Assembly: GCF_000372725.1 (NCBI RefSeq)
Contig: NW_005201240.1
Coordinates: 249,337-313,336, forward strand
Reading direction: 5' to 3'
DNA length: 64,000 nt
Origin: Emiliania huxleyi CCMP1516
Lineage: Eukaryota; Haptophyta; Isochrysidales; Noelaerhabdaceae
How positions within the stretch are numbered: the first letter of the stretch is position 1; every line of letters starts with the position of its first letter. A model generated the notes under the pieces. That model worked only from the letters and a program-made list of their open reading frames with translations, was not told where the DNA came from and made no database searches. Position numbers and translations under genes: made by a program. Shown one piece after another: positions 10,598 to 20,744 of the stretch.

Positions 10598-10996
10598 TCA
10601 CCTGCCGTTGCAGCCCTTCCACGTCTGGCACATGTCCGTGTTCGAGTCCGAGAATGACTTGAGCCCCAGCCTCGCTAGGTCGTCTTGCGCCGAGGACGGC
10701 TTTCCTGCCGCGCCGCCGTTGCGCGCGGCCTCAGCTTTCTTGAATGCCTCGCTCTCTTCACCGGGCTTGTACTTGGCCTCTGACAGCTGGTATTGCTTGA
10801 ACGAAGCGGTAGACTCGGCGCTCGACCGCGGGATGAGCTTCGAGCGCTGAGCCTGTGCCGGTGCCGTTAGGCTAGCGGCGGCGAGCGCGGCGCCGCCGAT
10901 GAAGGCTCGCCGGTCGAAGACTCGCCGGTCGAAAGGCTCGGTGGGCGGGGCGAAGGAAGCGGCAGAGGTGGCGAGAGCAGCGAGCATAGCGTGCAT
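10598..10996 (-). CDS. Probable thylakoid-lumen protein with Tat signal
   Basis: 132 residues from the ATG at 10996. The N-terminus is an Ala/Leu signal peptide running into an ASFAPP-like motif, which resembles the transit cleavage motif of red-lineage secondary plastids. A second signal follows with twin arginine (DRRAF), a hydrophobic Ala/Gly core and an A-x-A site (APAQAQ), typical of Tat substrates. The mature part is about 80 residues, rich in Lys/Glu/Ser, with two Cys near the C-terminus (C-x5-C). I do not recognise the mature family. Location in the lumen is inferred from the tandem signals. Confidence 0.65.
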   Translation of the reverse strand: MHAMLAALATSAASFAPPTEPFDRRVFDRRAFIGGAALAAASLTAPAQAQRSKLIPRSSAESTASFKQYQLSEAKYKPGEESEAFKKAEAARNGGAAGKPSSAQDDLARLGLKSFSDSNTDMCQTWKGCNGR

Positions 10997-11331
10997 CGGC
11001 TCGGCTCGAGAGATGTGACCAGGAAACTCCCTCGAAGTGAAGAAGAAAAAAGAAAATGCGGCAAACTCCACCCGAGCTCACGGCGTGCAGCAGTGCCTGC
11101 GAGGGAGGGCAGAAATTAGTGAGGGAGCCAGAGACAGCCAAGAGAGATGTTTTTGTGTGAGAGCCGTGAGTGCACGCAATCTGCACATGCACTGCACAGG
11201 AGACCCGACTTACCTCGCGGATGTTTTCTTGTTCGCCTGCAAGTGCGGTGCAGAGCGCTTCTAACACCCCGACTCCGGCCTCGCCTCGTTGCCGACACCC
11301 GATGCCTAGCTCGGGTGCCAATGTCGACGTG
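10997..11331. other. Divergent intergenic promoter region
   Basis: Lies between the 5' ends of the lumenal-protein gene (-) and LSM1 (+). No gene or strong motif seen. Confidence 0.4.
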
Positions 11332-11923
11332 ATGGCGCTCAACCTCACCGGGACAGCCAGCCTAGCCGAAGAGCTCGACAGTGCGCCTCCCGCCCGCCAC
11401 CGCGCCAGCCGGCCGCCTGCTGCCGCCGCTGAGAGCGCCCGCCCCCCGTCGGCGCGCAGAGAAGCTGATGGTGGTGCTGCGGGACGGCCGCAAGATCATC
11501 GGCACGTTGCGCACCTTTGACCAGTTCTCGAACGTCGTTCTGGAGCACGCGCTCGAGCGTGTCATCGTCGGCAAGCGGTTTGCAGATGTGCCGCTGGGGC
11601 TGTACGTCATCCGCGGCGAGAACGTCGTGCTGCTGGGGCAGATTGTGCGCGCGCCCGCCCCCTCAACACGCCGCGCGCGCGCAGCCAGCGCGAGCGCGTG
11701 CGCCACGACCGCCGACGCGTCAGCGCCTGCCACGCTCTTCCTAGACACGCTCCCTCGCCGGCCGCCGCAGGACGACGACAAGGAGCGCGAGACGACAGAG
11801 GGGCTGCTGGAGCGGGTGGGGGTGGACGAGATCCTTGAGCTCAAGCAGGAGCGCGAGGAGGACGACCGGCTCAGGGCGGGCGTCTCGCGCGCGTTGCGCA
11901 AGCCTACGGAATGGGATGACTAA
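11332..11923 (+). CDS. LSM1: U6 snRNA-associated Sm-like protein LSm1
   Basis: Exons 11332-11380, 11460-11644 and 11771-11923 give 128 residues. Both introns are GT-AG (79 and 126 bp). The Sm fold is seen from the [14 protein letters not shown] strand through Sm1 (DQFSNVVLE) to Sm2 ([12 protein letters not shown]). Splicing of intron 1 restores the D-K-K-L junction expected of LSm1. The C-terminal helical tail, rich in Glu and Arg, is the part that distinguishes LSm1 from other LSm proteins. It is expected to be a subunit of the cytoplasmic LSm1-7 ring that binds oligoadenylated mRNA and promotes decapping. Confidence 0.92.
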
Positions 11924-12382
11924 ACCTTACTTAACCTTGGGGCGGGGGGTTGGATGGATGCGCCATCGGCTGATTGCCTTGTCGCGCGCCGCTTGGAGCG
12001 GTGGGCGCGCAAAGTATCGATGTACAGTGATCCACTTCACTCGCGATGGCGTATTTTGTGTGAGTCGCGGTGACGATAATGCATAATCAGCAAAATAACC
12101 AATATAGCAATATCTCCAAAAAGCAAATAAACTGCGCGTCTCTCTGGACTCTGCTCGCGCGTCTCTCCGAACACCGAAGGTCCCCCCGCGCGGGCGGGAG
12201 GGGGCACACAGTTTTATCTTTGTGTGGTGAACTGGGACTCCCACAGCCCCGTATTTTGAGAGACATGATCTGACATCGATGCTTCAAATCAAGTGCCAGT
12301 GCGAGCCAGTCCCGTGCCCAGCGGTTGTGCGATGGAGCTTTGTTGTAAAATTCTCAAATCAAATCTTCACTACCGTCCCCGG
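11924..12382. other. Intergenic
   Basis: 3' flanks of LSM1 (+) and the sulfatase (-). About 12293-12325 carries a GTGCCAGTGCG-GCCAGTCCCGTGCCCAG block that recurs near 49026-49056. No gene seen. Confidence 0.4.
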
Positions 12383-13208
12383 CTACGTACACTCGGTGCA
12401 CTCGTCGCATCCGTTCCATTTGCACTTTGCTGGCCAGCTGTATGTCTGGCCGGCGCAGAAGGGCTTGCACCGGGCCGGAGCGGCGGCAGAACACTCGCTG
12501 CACGCCCCGCAGCCGGGCCAGGCGCACCGCTCCTGCCAGGTGTCCGTCTTGCCGGCGCAAAACGGTCTGCACTGGACTGGCGGCTCCGAGGAGCAATCTG
12601 TGCATGCCCCACAACCGTTCCACTGGCACTTTCCTCTCCAACTCTCCGGTCTGCGAGAGCAGAACGGTCTGCACTCGGTGACCGGCTGAGGAGACGTAGA
12701 GCACTCGGTGCACTCGTCGCATCCGTTCCATTTGCACTTTGCTGGCCAGCTGTATGTCTGGCCGGCGCAGAAGGGCTTGCACCGGGCCGGAGCGGCGGCA
12801 GAACACTCGCTGCACGCCCCGCAGCCGGGCCAGGCGCACCGCTCCTGCCAGGTGTCCGTCTTGCCGGCGCAAAACGGTCTGCACTGGACTGGCGGCGGTG
12901 GTGGCGAAGGGGGCGGCGGGAGCGAGGATGGTGGCGGCGAGGGCGGCGGCGACGGCGGGGGCGGCGAGGGCGGAGGCGGCGTCGATGGCGGCGGCGAGGG
13001 CGGAGGCATCGACGGTGGTGGCGGCGAGGGTGGTGGCGGCGGGGGCGGCTGGGGCGAGGGTGGCGGCGGCGAGGGTGGCGGCGAGGACGGTGGTTGTGGA
13101 GGNNNNNNNNNNNNNNNNNNNNNNNNNNNNNNNNNNNNNNNNNNNNNNNNNNNNNNNNNNNNNNNNNNNNNNNNNNNNNNNNNNNNNNNNNNNNNNNNNN
13201 NNGCGGCA

Positions 13209-13250
<42 letters not shown>

Positions 13251-15074
13251 TGGGCGGCGGGCGAGGGCGACGGCGACGGCGGCCGCTGCGGGGGGGGTGG
13301 AGGCAACGAGAGTGGCGACTGCGGCGGCGGAGATTCGCGAGCCTCCTTGTGCCTCTGCAGCGTGGCTCGCATCTCTTGGACCACCATGCTGTAGGCAGGG
13401 TCTTTTGCGCGATTGACGTCTTCCTCCGGGTCTATGCTACGATCATAAAGCATGTCGGAGTCCGAGTCGGACTTGCACGCATTGCGGCAACTGTTGGCGT
13501 CCCAGCAACGGTCAAGTCTACAGAAGGACGTGTACTGCTTGTCCTGGTACCGAACGGTGTCCATGTAGAGATATCGCGCGAAGATCGCGCTCTTTGACGA
13601 AGCTGTCTTGCCTTTCATCAGCGGAACCATTGACCTTCCCTGCACGTGAGCCGGCGAGGGTAGGCCGACTAGATCGAGGATAGTCGGGTAGAGGTCGATG
13701 TTCTCCACCAGTGCCGGTATGCGCGATGGGCCAAAGCCGGGCGCCTGTGGAGGAGAGCGATGCTCGTCAAGGAGCACAGGCGTACTTGAGAGGTGGAGGC
13801 CCTGTCGGGTCTACTGCAGGGTGCACCTTGACGATCATGGGTACGTGTAGCGCCGTCTCGTACAGCGTGTGCTTGCACCAGGTACCTTTGTTTCCGAGAT
13901 GGTAACCATGGTCGCTGGTGAGCGTGATGATCGTGTCGTCGTACATCGCCTGCGCCCTGAGCTCCCTTAAAAGGTCGCCGATGAGCGCATCGATGTACGA
14001 GGTGCAGGCGTAGTAGCCGTGGATGAGCTCTCTGGCAAGGTTGTCGGGGATAGCGAGTGCCCCTCCACTCGGGCCGCCGGTGCCTGCATCGTACTCCGGA
14101 ATCTGCTGCCGATTTCTGCTGCCATAGGTCCGGAGCTCAAAGTAGTTTACGGAGTGCGCTGGTGCCCCTTCGGGCAGAAACGGGTTGCGAGCTAGCGTAA
14201 TCTGGGAGCGGTTGTACATGTCCCAGTAGCGCTTCGGAGCGGCAAACGGGAGATGCGGCCGATTGTACCCGGCGGCGATGAAGAAGGGCGTGCCCTCCTT
14301 CTTGGCGAGACGGATGTCGCCGATCACCTTCTTGGTTAGCTTGCCGTCGGGCAGTGCGTAGTCGTCGACGTCTGGCGCCTCAACGGCTGGAGGCTTGCAG
14401 GCGGGGAGTCCGCGATGGCCACAGGTCGGGCCATTCCGAGCAAATGCAGAGAGACCCAGCAAGCCGTCGTCCTCCTCGGCATCGATGTACGCGTAGTAGC
14501 TGGCCTTCGCAGCTGACAGGTCGACGCTCTCTCGCGCGGCGAACTCGGCGAAGGTGTCCACTGTCGCCTCCTCGCCCTCTTCACTCGTGCGGCGGCCGAC
14601 GGGCCTCACAAGACGACAGCACATGCCCTTGTCATAGCTGCAGCGAGGGATGTCCGACCCAAAGCCGCAGACCTCGTGCCAGGACTGCTCATTGTCCAGC
14701 CGCTTGTGGTAGATCTTGCCGCTTGAGAGAGTGATGTAGCCAGCATTCTGGAGTGCCGTTGGCAGGTCAGTGACACCGGGTGCCTCGCGCTCAGCCCAGG
14801 TGTCGAATTGCATGAAGCGGTCTGTGGTGGCGTAGAGGCTCGTCATCAGGCTTGCGCGTGATGCGCCGCAGGTCGGAGCTTGGGCGTAGGCTGTCTCGAA
14901 GAGACTACTTTCTGCTGCAAACCGGTCGATAGATGGCGTACGGGCTGATGCAAAGCCGGCCTGCCGTCCGTACGAGCCAAACAGCGGAGCTTGGTCGTCT
15001 AGCACAAGGAACAGGACGTTCCTGAGACGTGGCGCCGGCTCGGCGGCGCTGACAACTGGCGACTGCGGGGGCAT
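12383..15074 (-). CDS. Sulfatase (iduronate-2-sulfatase-like) with Pro linker and five Cys-rich modules
   Basis: Sulfate-ester hydrolase of the alkaline-phosphatase superfamily. The metal site begins VLDDQ, and the formylglycine motif is C-G-A-S-R (C-x-[PA]-S-R class). The HGYHLGNKG segment carries the second metal/His cluster. The order matches iduronate-2-sulfatase-like enzymes. Exon 1 ends at 13827 and exon 2 starts at 13744 (82-bp GT-AG intron), giving VPMIVK-APGFG as in relatives. Exon 2 continues into a Ser/Pro linker interrupted by the 100-N gap, then five ~30-residue modules of pattern C-[RK]-PFC-x7-W-x3-C-x-W-x-GC-x2-C-x2-C, ending at the TAG at 12383. The ATG at 15074 gives no signal peptide; an upstream exon is likely. 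Confidence 0.85.
12391..12897 (-). repeat. Two identical 195-bp copies encoding Cys-rich modules
   Basis: 12391-12585 and 12703-12897 are identical over 195 bp, offset by 312 bp (104 codons). Each encodes two Cys-rich modules, separated by one diverged module. The offset keeps the reading frame. Confidence 0.9.
13103..13202. other. Assembly gap (100 N)
   Basis: Falls in the Pro/Ser linker of the sulfatase, next to a GGC/GCC trinucleotide run. The true linker length is unknown. Confidence 1.
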
Positions 15075-15104
15075 ATGTGTACGCCCGCCCGCAGTCGCCA
15101 GCTG
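15057..15104. repeat. Inverted repeat near the sulfatase start
   Basis: Arms CTGGCGACTGCGGG and CCCGCAGTCGCCAG, 14 bp and exact, around a ~17-nt loop containing CATATG. It covers the ATG at 15074. Confidence 0.7.
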
Positions 15105-15179
15105 CCTGCCGGCGTTGACGCCTGGGCAGCGGTGTTGCGGGAGGTGGCGGAGGGACGTGCCCGGGCGAAAATTGGCCAA

Positions 15180-16265
15180 ATGCTGCCAAATGGGGAATCC
15201 GATTCGCTTGCGGCGTGAGTGTCGGCCGCCGTGTCGTACGTACTTTTGAGCACTTGAGCACTTGATAGGGTCGATTCCGCATGGTACGGGACCACGTACT
15301 TTTAGCTTAAGAGGTTGTGTTCTCTAGGCCCCTAAGTAAGTAAGGAAGGGCCCTACCTACGCGCGGCGTGAGTGAGAGCTCGGAAGCGAGCTTTGCACGG
15401 CGATCGAGGATGGCGCGGTTCCAGCCCCTTCCTTCACCGAAGCGATGGAGATGCGTTGCGCGTGGTGTGACACAAACGAGAGGCGGGAGTGGGGAGGGTA
15501 GGCGGTGCGGTCAACGCCCGAGCGCTGAGCCTTCCTTGCGTGCGAGACGGTTGATCTTTGCAACTGGTCTGCAGGCGGCGAGCTAGGCGGCGAGAAGCCG
15601 CCCACCCGAATGTCTCGTGGATGGAGAAAGAGGTTGAACTGTGTTTCGTTTGGTGTGATGATGCCATCATGGTAGTGGCCACGCTGTGACTTGACGTAGC
15701 CTTAATTAGGCCGGTGGTGTGGTCGAATGCCCGTTGACGCCCACGGAGCCCGCGACCGTTGCTTGCAGCCCATGTTTGCGAGGCGGGCGCGTTCGTCGGT
15801 GTTGCCAAAGGCGAACTTGTCTCCAACGGAGCCAGCGGCAGCGCCTCCGGTCGGTGTCGGTAAGTGTCGGCGCGGCCGACCCCGACGGGCAAGCCACACT
15901 CCGGGGAGGGTCTAAAGTTTGATCTCGCGGTGATTTTGTCTTTGCCCCCCGGGCCTCGCCTGGCTCACAGGACACAGCCAGGTCGGTGTATGTAGCTCTT
16001 ACGAACATTCCCGAGGGAGGACTGCTGACGGGGGTTGCGATGAGCTTTTGTGAATCCGAGCACTCTCTCCTTCATTGTTTTCAAATACGTGCGTGCTCTT
16101 GCGCAGGTGGCAGGCGGTGAACAGGCGGTGAAGTGGTGCACGCTAACCCGAGGAAACCAATCGGACGGAAACACTCCTCATCGCAAACCCTGCCAGCACT
16201 CCAAAGAGCTAATCTAAAAAAGTTTGCATTGACTTCTGAATTCTTTTCTCAGCGCTCCGAGGGAG
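15180..16265. other. Intergenic with relics of dispersed repeats
   Basis: Holds a partial copy of the GGGTCGATTCC-type repeat (15247-15303), a stretch similar to 47018-47160 (15405-15545) and reverse copies of the TGTACGTAAGAGC repeat (15990-16050, 16170-16205 partial). No gene seen. Confidence 0.5.
15247..15303 (+). repeat. Partial dispersed repeat with B-box-like GGGTCGATTCC
   Basis: Reads GAGCACTTGAGCACTTGA, then TAGGGTCGATTCCGCATGG, then TACGGGACC. Related copies are at 25066-25113 (+) and, reverse-complemented, at 52872-52912 and 54690-54745. Confidence 0.7.
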
Positions 16266-18075
16266 ATGAAGTTCACTCTCGCCGTCTTGGCAGCGGCGGC
16301 GCTCGCCGAGGAGGAGATGTGCAACTCATGGGCAGAGGCCGGCGAGTGCGCATCGAACCCTTCCTACATGGCCAAGCATTGCGCTGCCGCGTGCCGCCAA
16401 GCCAAAGCGACTGGAAAGACGCGAAGCGGCATGCGCCAGCAGATGGAGAAGGAGTGTGCGGGCTATGCACAGGCGGGCGAGTGCTCGCGCAACCCCGCCT
16501 TCATGCTCTCAACGTGCCGCAAAGAGTGCGACGCGTGGGAGGAGCGAACCGGCCTAAAGATCGACCGCGACTCACGCTGTGTGGAGTGGTCGCTGCTCGG
16601 CCGGTGCGAGTCTCAGGACCTGGCGGCGCTCTGCAACACCTCCTGCACGGTGCAGGAGCGGTGCGCTCGCTCGACCTACTCGGGCTGGAGCGTCGGCGTC
16701 TGCGACAAGGCGCTGCGCTGCGAGGCCTCCGACAAGTCGAGCGGGTGCGCCGCGCGGGCCGCGCGGGGGGAGTGCCGCAGCGATGCCACGAGGATGGCGC
16801 AGGATTGCCTGCAGTCGTGCGCCGCGTCGGACGTGGACAGCGTGCTCTCCGCACACAGGCCGGAGGCCCGCGCCGTGCTCTCCTCGCGCATCGACGTCTC
16901 TAGCCGCGAGGCGCGCTCGCACGAGCGGTGCTGGCTGCCAGGATGGGCGGGCCAAAACACCTACAAGCTCATGCTGCCCACGCAGTGCGCCGCCGCGCGC
17001 ACCCTGCCGTGGCAGCGCCGGGCGGTGCCGCCGCAGCGGCGCAGGGACGGACGCGGCGCAGACGCGCTCACCTGCCCTGTGGACGTGTCGCGCAGCACGC
17101 CGCGTGTTCGGCGCCGCTCCGTGTCGCTGACGGCGCCGCCGCACCCTCAACTTGGGCTGCTTGAGTCCTACGGCGGGAGGATCGCTCCGCCGCCGCACGA
17201 GGTGCGCGTGGTGCAGGTGCTTGCCTCTCCGCGCGTGCGGCTGCTTCACGACTTTGTGACGGCCGCGGAGGCGGCAGAGATTTTGCGGCTGTCCGAGTCG
17301 CACTTCCACCGCTCGCCAGTCCGCTCTGTCGCCCAGGACCGGAGGCCCAGAAGCTGAATACGTAGTCTTCTCCGTTGTATTCACGCCGTGCTCTGAATAC
17401 GCTGCACAATACCGTATTCGTGCCCTGAGGTTGGCGTATTCTGCTTCCAGGACCGGAGGACGTCGTCGACGGCGACGCTCGCAGGCCGCAACTGGGCGGT
17501 CGACGCCATCCGCGCGCGCATCTCCTACTTCTCGGGCTACGACGACCCGATGCTCGAGCCGCTGCAGGTGGTGCGGTACCACCCGGGCGAGAAGTACGAG
17601 GCGCATCACGACCTCTTCGATCTCTGCGACTTTCCGCAGAAGCCGCGCCGCCACCTCACCTTCCTCATCTACCTCTCTGATCTGCCCGAGGTGCGGATGC
17701 AGCCGAGAGATGCCGCGAGATCGCCGAGATTGTGCGCCCTCCCGATCTGCGCCTCTCACTTGCCCGAGGAGGCGCGGGCGGGTAGAGCCACCCTCCCATA
17801 GGAGCCTTCTCAGAGCCCTCTCGGAGCCTTCTCGGAACCGATCGTAGGAGGACGGCGGCCACACCACCTTCCCGCGGCTCAACTTGCGCATCAAGCCGAC
17901 CGCCTACACGGCGCTCGTCTTCAACGACGTCCTGGACTCGGGCATGGACGACGAGCGCACCGAGCACGCCGGCACCGCCCCCTTGCGCGGCGTGAAATAC
18001 GCGATCAATGTGTGGATCAGAGCCCCCTCCGCCTCGAGGCAGCGCGGAGGCCTCTTCGGACGGCTCGGCTTCTGA
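16266..18075 (+). CDS. Prolyl 4-hydroxylase alpha-like dioxygenase with ShKT modules
   Basis: Exons 16266-17344, 17459-17690 and 17851-18075 give 511 residues. A signal peptide (first ~14 residues) is followed by four ShKT-like Cys modules in the first ~190 residues. The C-terminal 2-oxoglutarate/Fe(II) domain has H409-x-D411, H476 and the 2-oxoglutarate Lys K486. Intron 1 (114 bp) lies between exact 13-bp direct repeats CCAGGACCGGAGG, so the junction can be read as GC-AG or GA-AG with the same mRNA. Intron 2 (160 bp) is GT-AG, with CTTCTCGGAACC-like repeats. It is expected to act in the secretory pathway, hydroxylating Pro in secreted proteins, of which this window encodes several Pro-rich examples. 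Whether these are substrates is inference. Confidence 0.9.
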
Positions 18076-18439
18076 CGCGAGCTCTGTGGACTGTGCGTTG
18101 GGTGGGATTTGGGGTTCGGCTGCGACGATCACAGTAGTCAGTACGAAACTGCGCGTGGCAGCTTTCTTGATCTTGTGTGTGTGATGTATGACTGGGCTCT
18201 TCGGACGCTCCGCGAGCGCGGCGTGTCAAAATATATGTTTATGTATCTGAGCCCTTGGCCTCGATGCACACCCTCGACACCAAACCTCGACACTGACTCG
18301 ACACCTCGACACCCCATGCCAACTGGCGTATCTCCTCTCCTATCTCGTATCTCCCCGTATCTCCCGGTATCTCCCCGTATCCCGCGGTCTCTCGCCGTCT
18401 CTCGCCGTCTCTCGCCGGCGAGTCCGTGACCGGAGCTCA
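18076..18439. other. Intergenic between convergent genes, with 10-bp repeats
   Basis: About 18330-18420 consists of TATCTCCCCG and CTCTCGCCGT decamer-like units, similar to those inside introns elsewhere in the window (50270-50300). No gene seen. Confidence 0.5.
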
Positions 18440-20744
18440 CTAGCTCCGCTGTGCACCGCGGCCTCGAGCGGCCACCGCTCCCCCCTTAGCCGGCGTGCTA
18501 GGGCTGCTGCGTACCGCTGCCGCGTCGAGGAGCTGACACAACCGTCGGCGCGCCGTGCTGCGCGCCGCTTTCATCTGCGCCACCTCGTGCGCCGCGATGA
18601 GCAAGAGGAGGAGCGAGATGCCGGCCACCATCCACGGGTTCCAAAAGTCACGTGCGGAGGAGTAGCCCGCGATGGTCCAGATCGCCGCCTGAGGGCTCAG
18701 GTCAACGCCTCCCCCTCGCGGGTGTGTGTGGGGCAGGAGCCAGGCAGTCTACCCCCCCCGCATACTGCTCCACACGCCCAAAGACACAGGCAGGGAGCCC
18801 GCCCCCCGCAAGTGCAAGCCCGGTGGGTCAAAGAGTCCGACCGGGCGCGTGGTCTCCGTTCCCCGACTGGGCGGGTCGTTTCTTGCGTCTCCCCCCCCCG
18901 TGGGCCCCCCCCGGGGGGGGGGGGGGGGGCGCCTCGAGCAGCAGGACGAGCTGCGCCAGCGAGCCGCTGCTCTCGAGCAGCAGCACCACCCCCACCTCCG
19001 CCGAGCTCACCTGCCGCGGCGCTCGCACGACGCACGCGTTCGTGAAGAGGCTCGCGCCGGCGCCTGTGGAGAGAAGGGGGAAGCGGAGGGTCTGTTTCGG
19101 GGGCATGTTCACTTGTTCAGGAGGCGTATCCGGAGAGAGGAGTGCCGTGGGGTGGCTCCCCCGGCGCACACCGGCGCAGAAAGCGATCGGCCAGAAGCTT
19201 GCGTCTCGGAACCCGTCGTCGTCCAAACCTAGGCTCGGTCGATCTCGGGAGATCTCGGGGCGATCTCGGGAGATCTCGTAAGAGGCGCCGCCGTCCATAT
19301 GCCGGCGAGAGCGACGGGCAGCGAGGCGGCGCCGACCGTCGCCGACCCGGCGATGGTTGCGAGGCCAACCACGGGGGCGTCGCTGTACCTGCGGACGGGC
19401 TCGTGGACGCCTCGTGGTTGTCGGTGGACGCGACCGTCGTTGAGGTGTCGTGGACATGTACATGTCGTGGACGTGTCGTGGGCGTGTCGTGGGACGTGTC
19501 GCGGGCGTGTCGTGGGCGTGGAGACGTGTGTCGGAGAGAGGAGGGTCTCGGAAGGTGTGGCTAGAGGTGTGGCGTCGGAGGAGTGTCGCTGTGCCGTGTG
19601 ACAGAGCGGCTGGTCGTGAGGAGGGAGGCGAGGCAGAGGCCGGCGGCGAGGGCAAACATGGCGCTCCGCCGCGCGCCGGCGAACTCATCCTCGACGCTGA
19701 GCAGCAGCCTGGGGGGGGAGATCAACGTGTAGATCAACGTGGAGAGCGGGTGAAGGGGAGAGGCGAGGCAGAGGGCGGTAAGGGGCGCGGGGTGGACGTG
19801 GGGGCGGCGCGAGAGGCGCTGTTGAGTGACGAGGGGCGCGGATGAGGGGCGATCGCCAGTGCTCGGTCTCCAAGGGCCGCCTCCGGCCGCAATGGTGTGG
19901 GTTTTGCCAGACAACCGGTTAGACGGTCCCCGTGGGCCCGCCGGCGAGAAAGTGGTGATGGTGGGCAGGTGCGCGGGGTGGGGCGGGGCGCAGGCGTGCA
20001 CATCCATCGGTACGCGGGCTTGCTTGGCAGGATGACGCCGATGGCGGCGGCGGCGGTCGCGGCGACGAGCGCGGCGACGGTGCGGCGAGGGAGGACGTCG
20101 CCTTTGCAGTCCGATCACCCTTGTGAGCTACGGAGCCGCGGCCGCAGCGAGCACTAACTCAGCGAAGAGCACGATCCGTCTCGAGTGCTGGCATGAATTC
20201 GATACAGGGGGGTCGGCGTGTCCCGCATCTAGGCGCCGTCGCCCAGCACCACCCTCCCGAGCAGCGCGGCCCAGAACGGGCAGAGGGAGATCAAGAGGAG
20301 GGCGAGCGCCGCCGACCCGCCCGTCGAGTAAAATGCCGCGGCGCGGCAGCTCAGAGCACTCGCATGCAGTAGCGAGCCAGCGGCAAAGTGAGCAGGCACC
20401 CGCGCCGCCGCGGCGGGGAGGCGCCGGACGGCGCCGATCCCGTTCTGATGCAACAGCAGCCCGCTCGAGAAGAGCGCGCTCGCCAGGCCCTTGATGGCGA
20501 GCCACTCGGCGAGCGACGCGCCGTCCAGCGTGATTGCGAGCCGCGTGAGGAGTGCGTCTGCGGTCCCGGCGACGAGGCCGACCGAGAGGAGCGCGAGCGT
20601 ACGGCGGCGTACAGCGGCCGTGGTGCGGCGCTGCGTGCGGAGGCTGCCCTCTGGCTCGCACAAGCCGTCGCGTGGAGTCGCCGCGAGCGACTCGGGCGGG
20701 GAAGTGGAGTCACGAGATGGCGAGGCGATACACGTGGACGACAT
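18440..20744 (-). CDS. EamA/drug-metabolite transporter family membrane protein
   Basis: Seven exons (20744-20237, 20101-20029, 19708-19595, 19388-19303, 19228-19172, 19063-18933, 18688-18440) join in frame to 405 residues. A ~50-residue polar N-terminus is followed by about ten hydrophobic segments in the DMT arrangement. The first EamA half ends VVLGDGDVLPRRT, and the second has ACVVRAPRQVSSAEVGVVLL. Five of the six introns have GC donors; the one after 19172 is GT. Introns carry CTCGGGAGAT and CGTGTCGTGG repeats. The substrate is unknown; family members export metabolites or move nucleotide sugars or phosphorylated compounds. Assignment rests on topology and the two half-repeats, not on a signature residue. 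Confidence 0.75.

Noticed and set aside
12383..13597. Plus-strand Gly/Arg-rich frame across the N gap
   Set aside because: Antisense shadow of the Pro-rich sulfatase linker.
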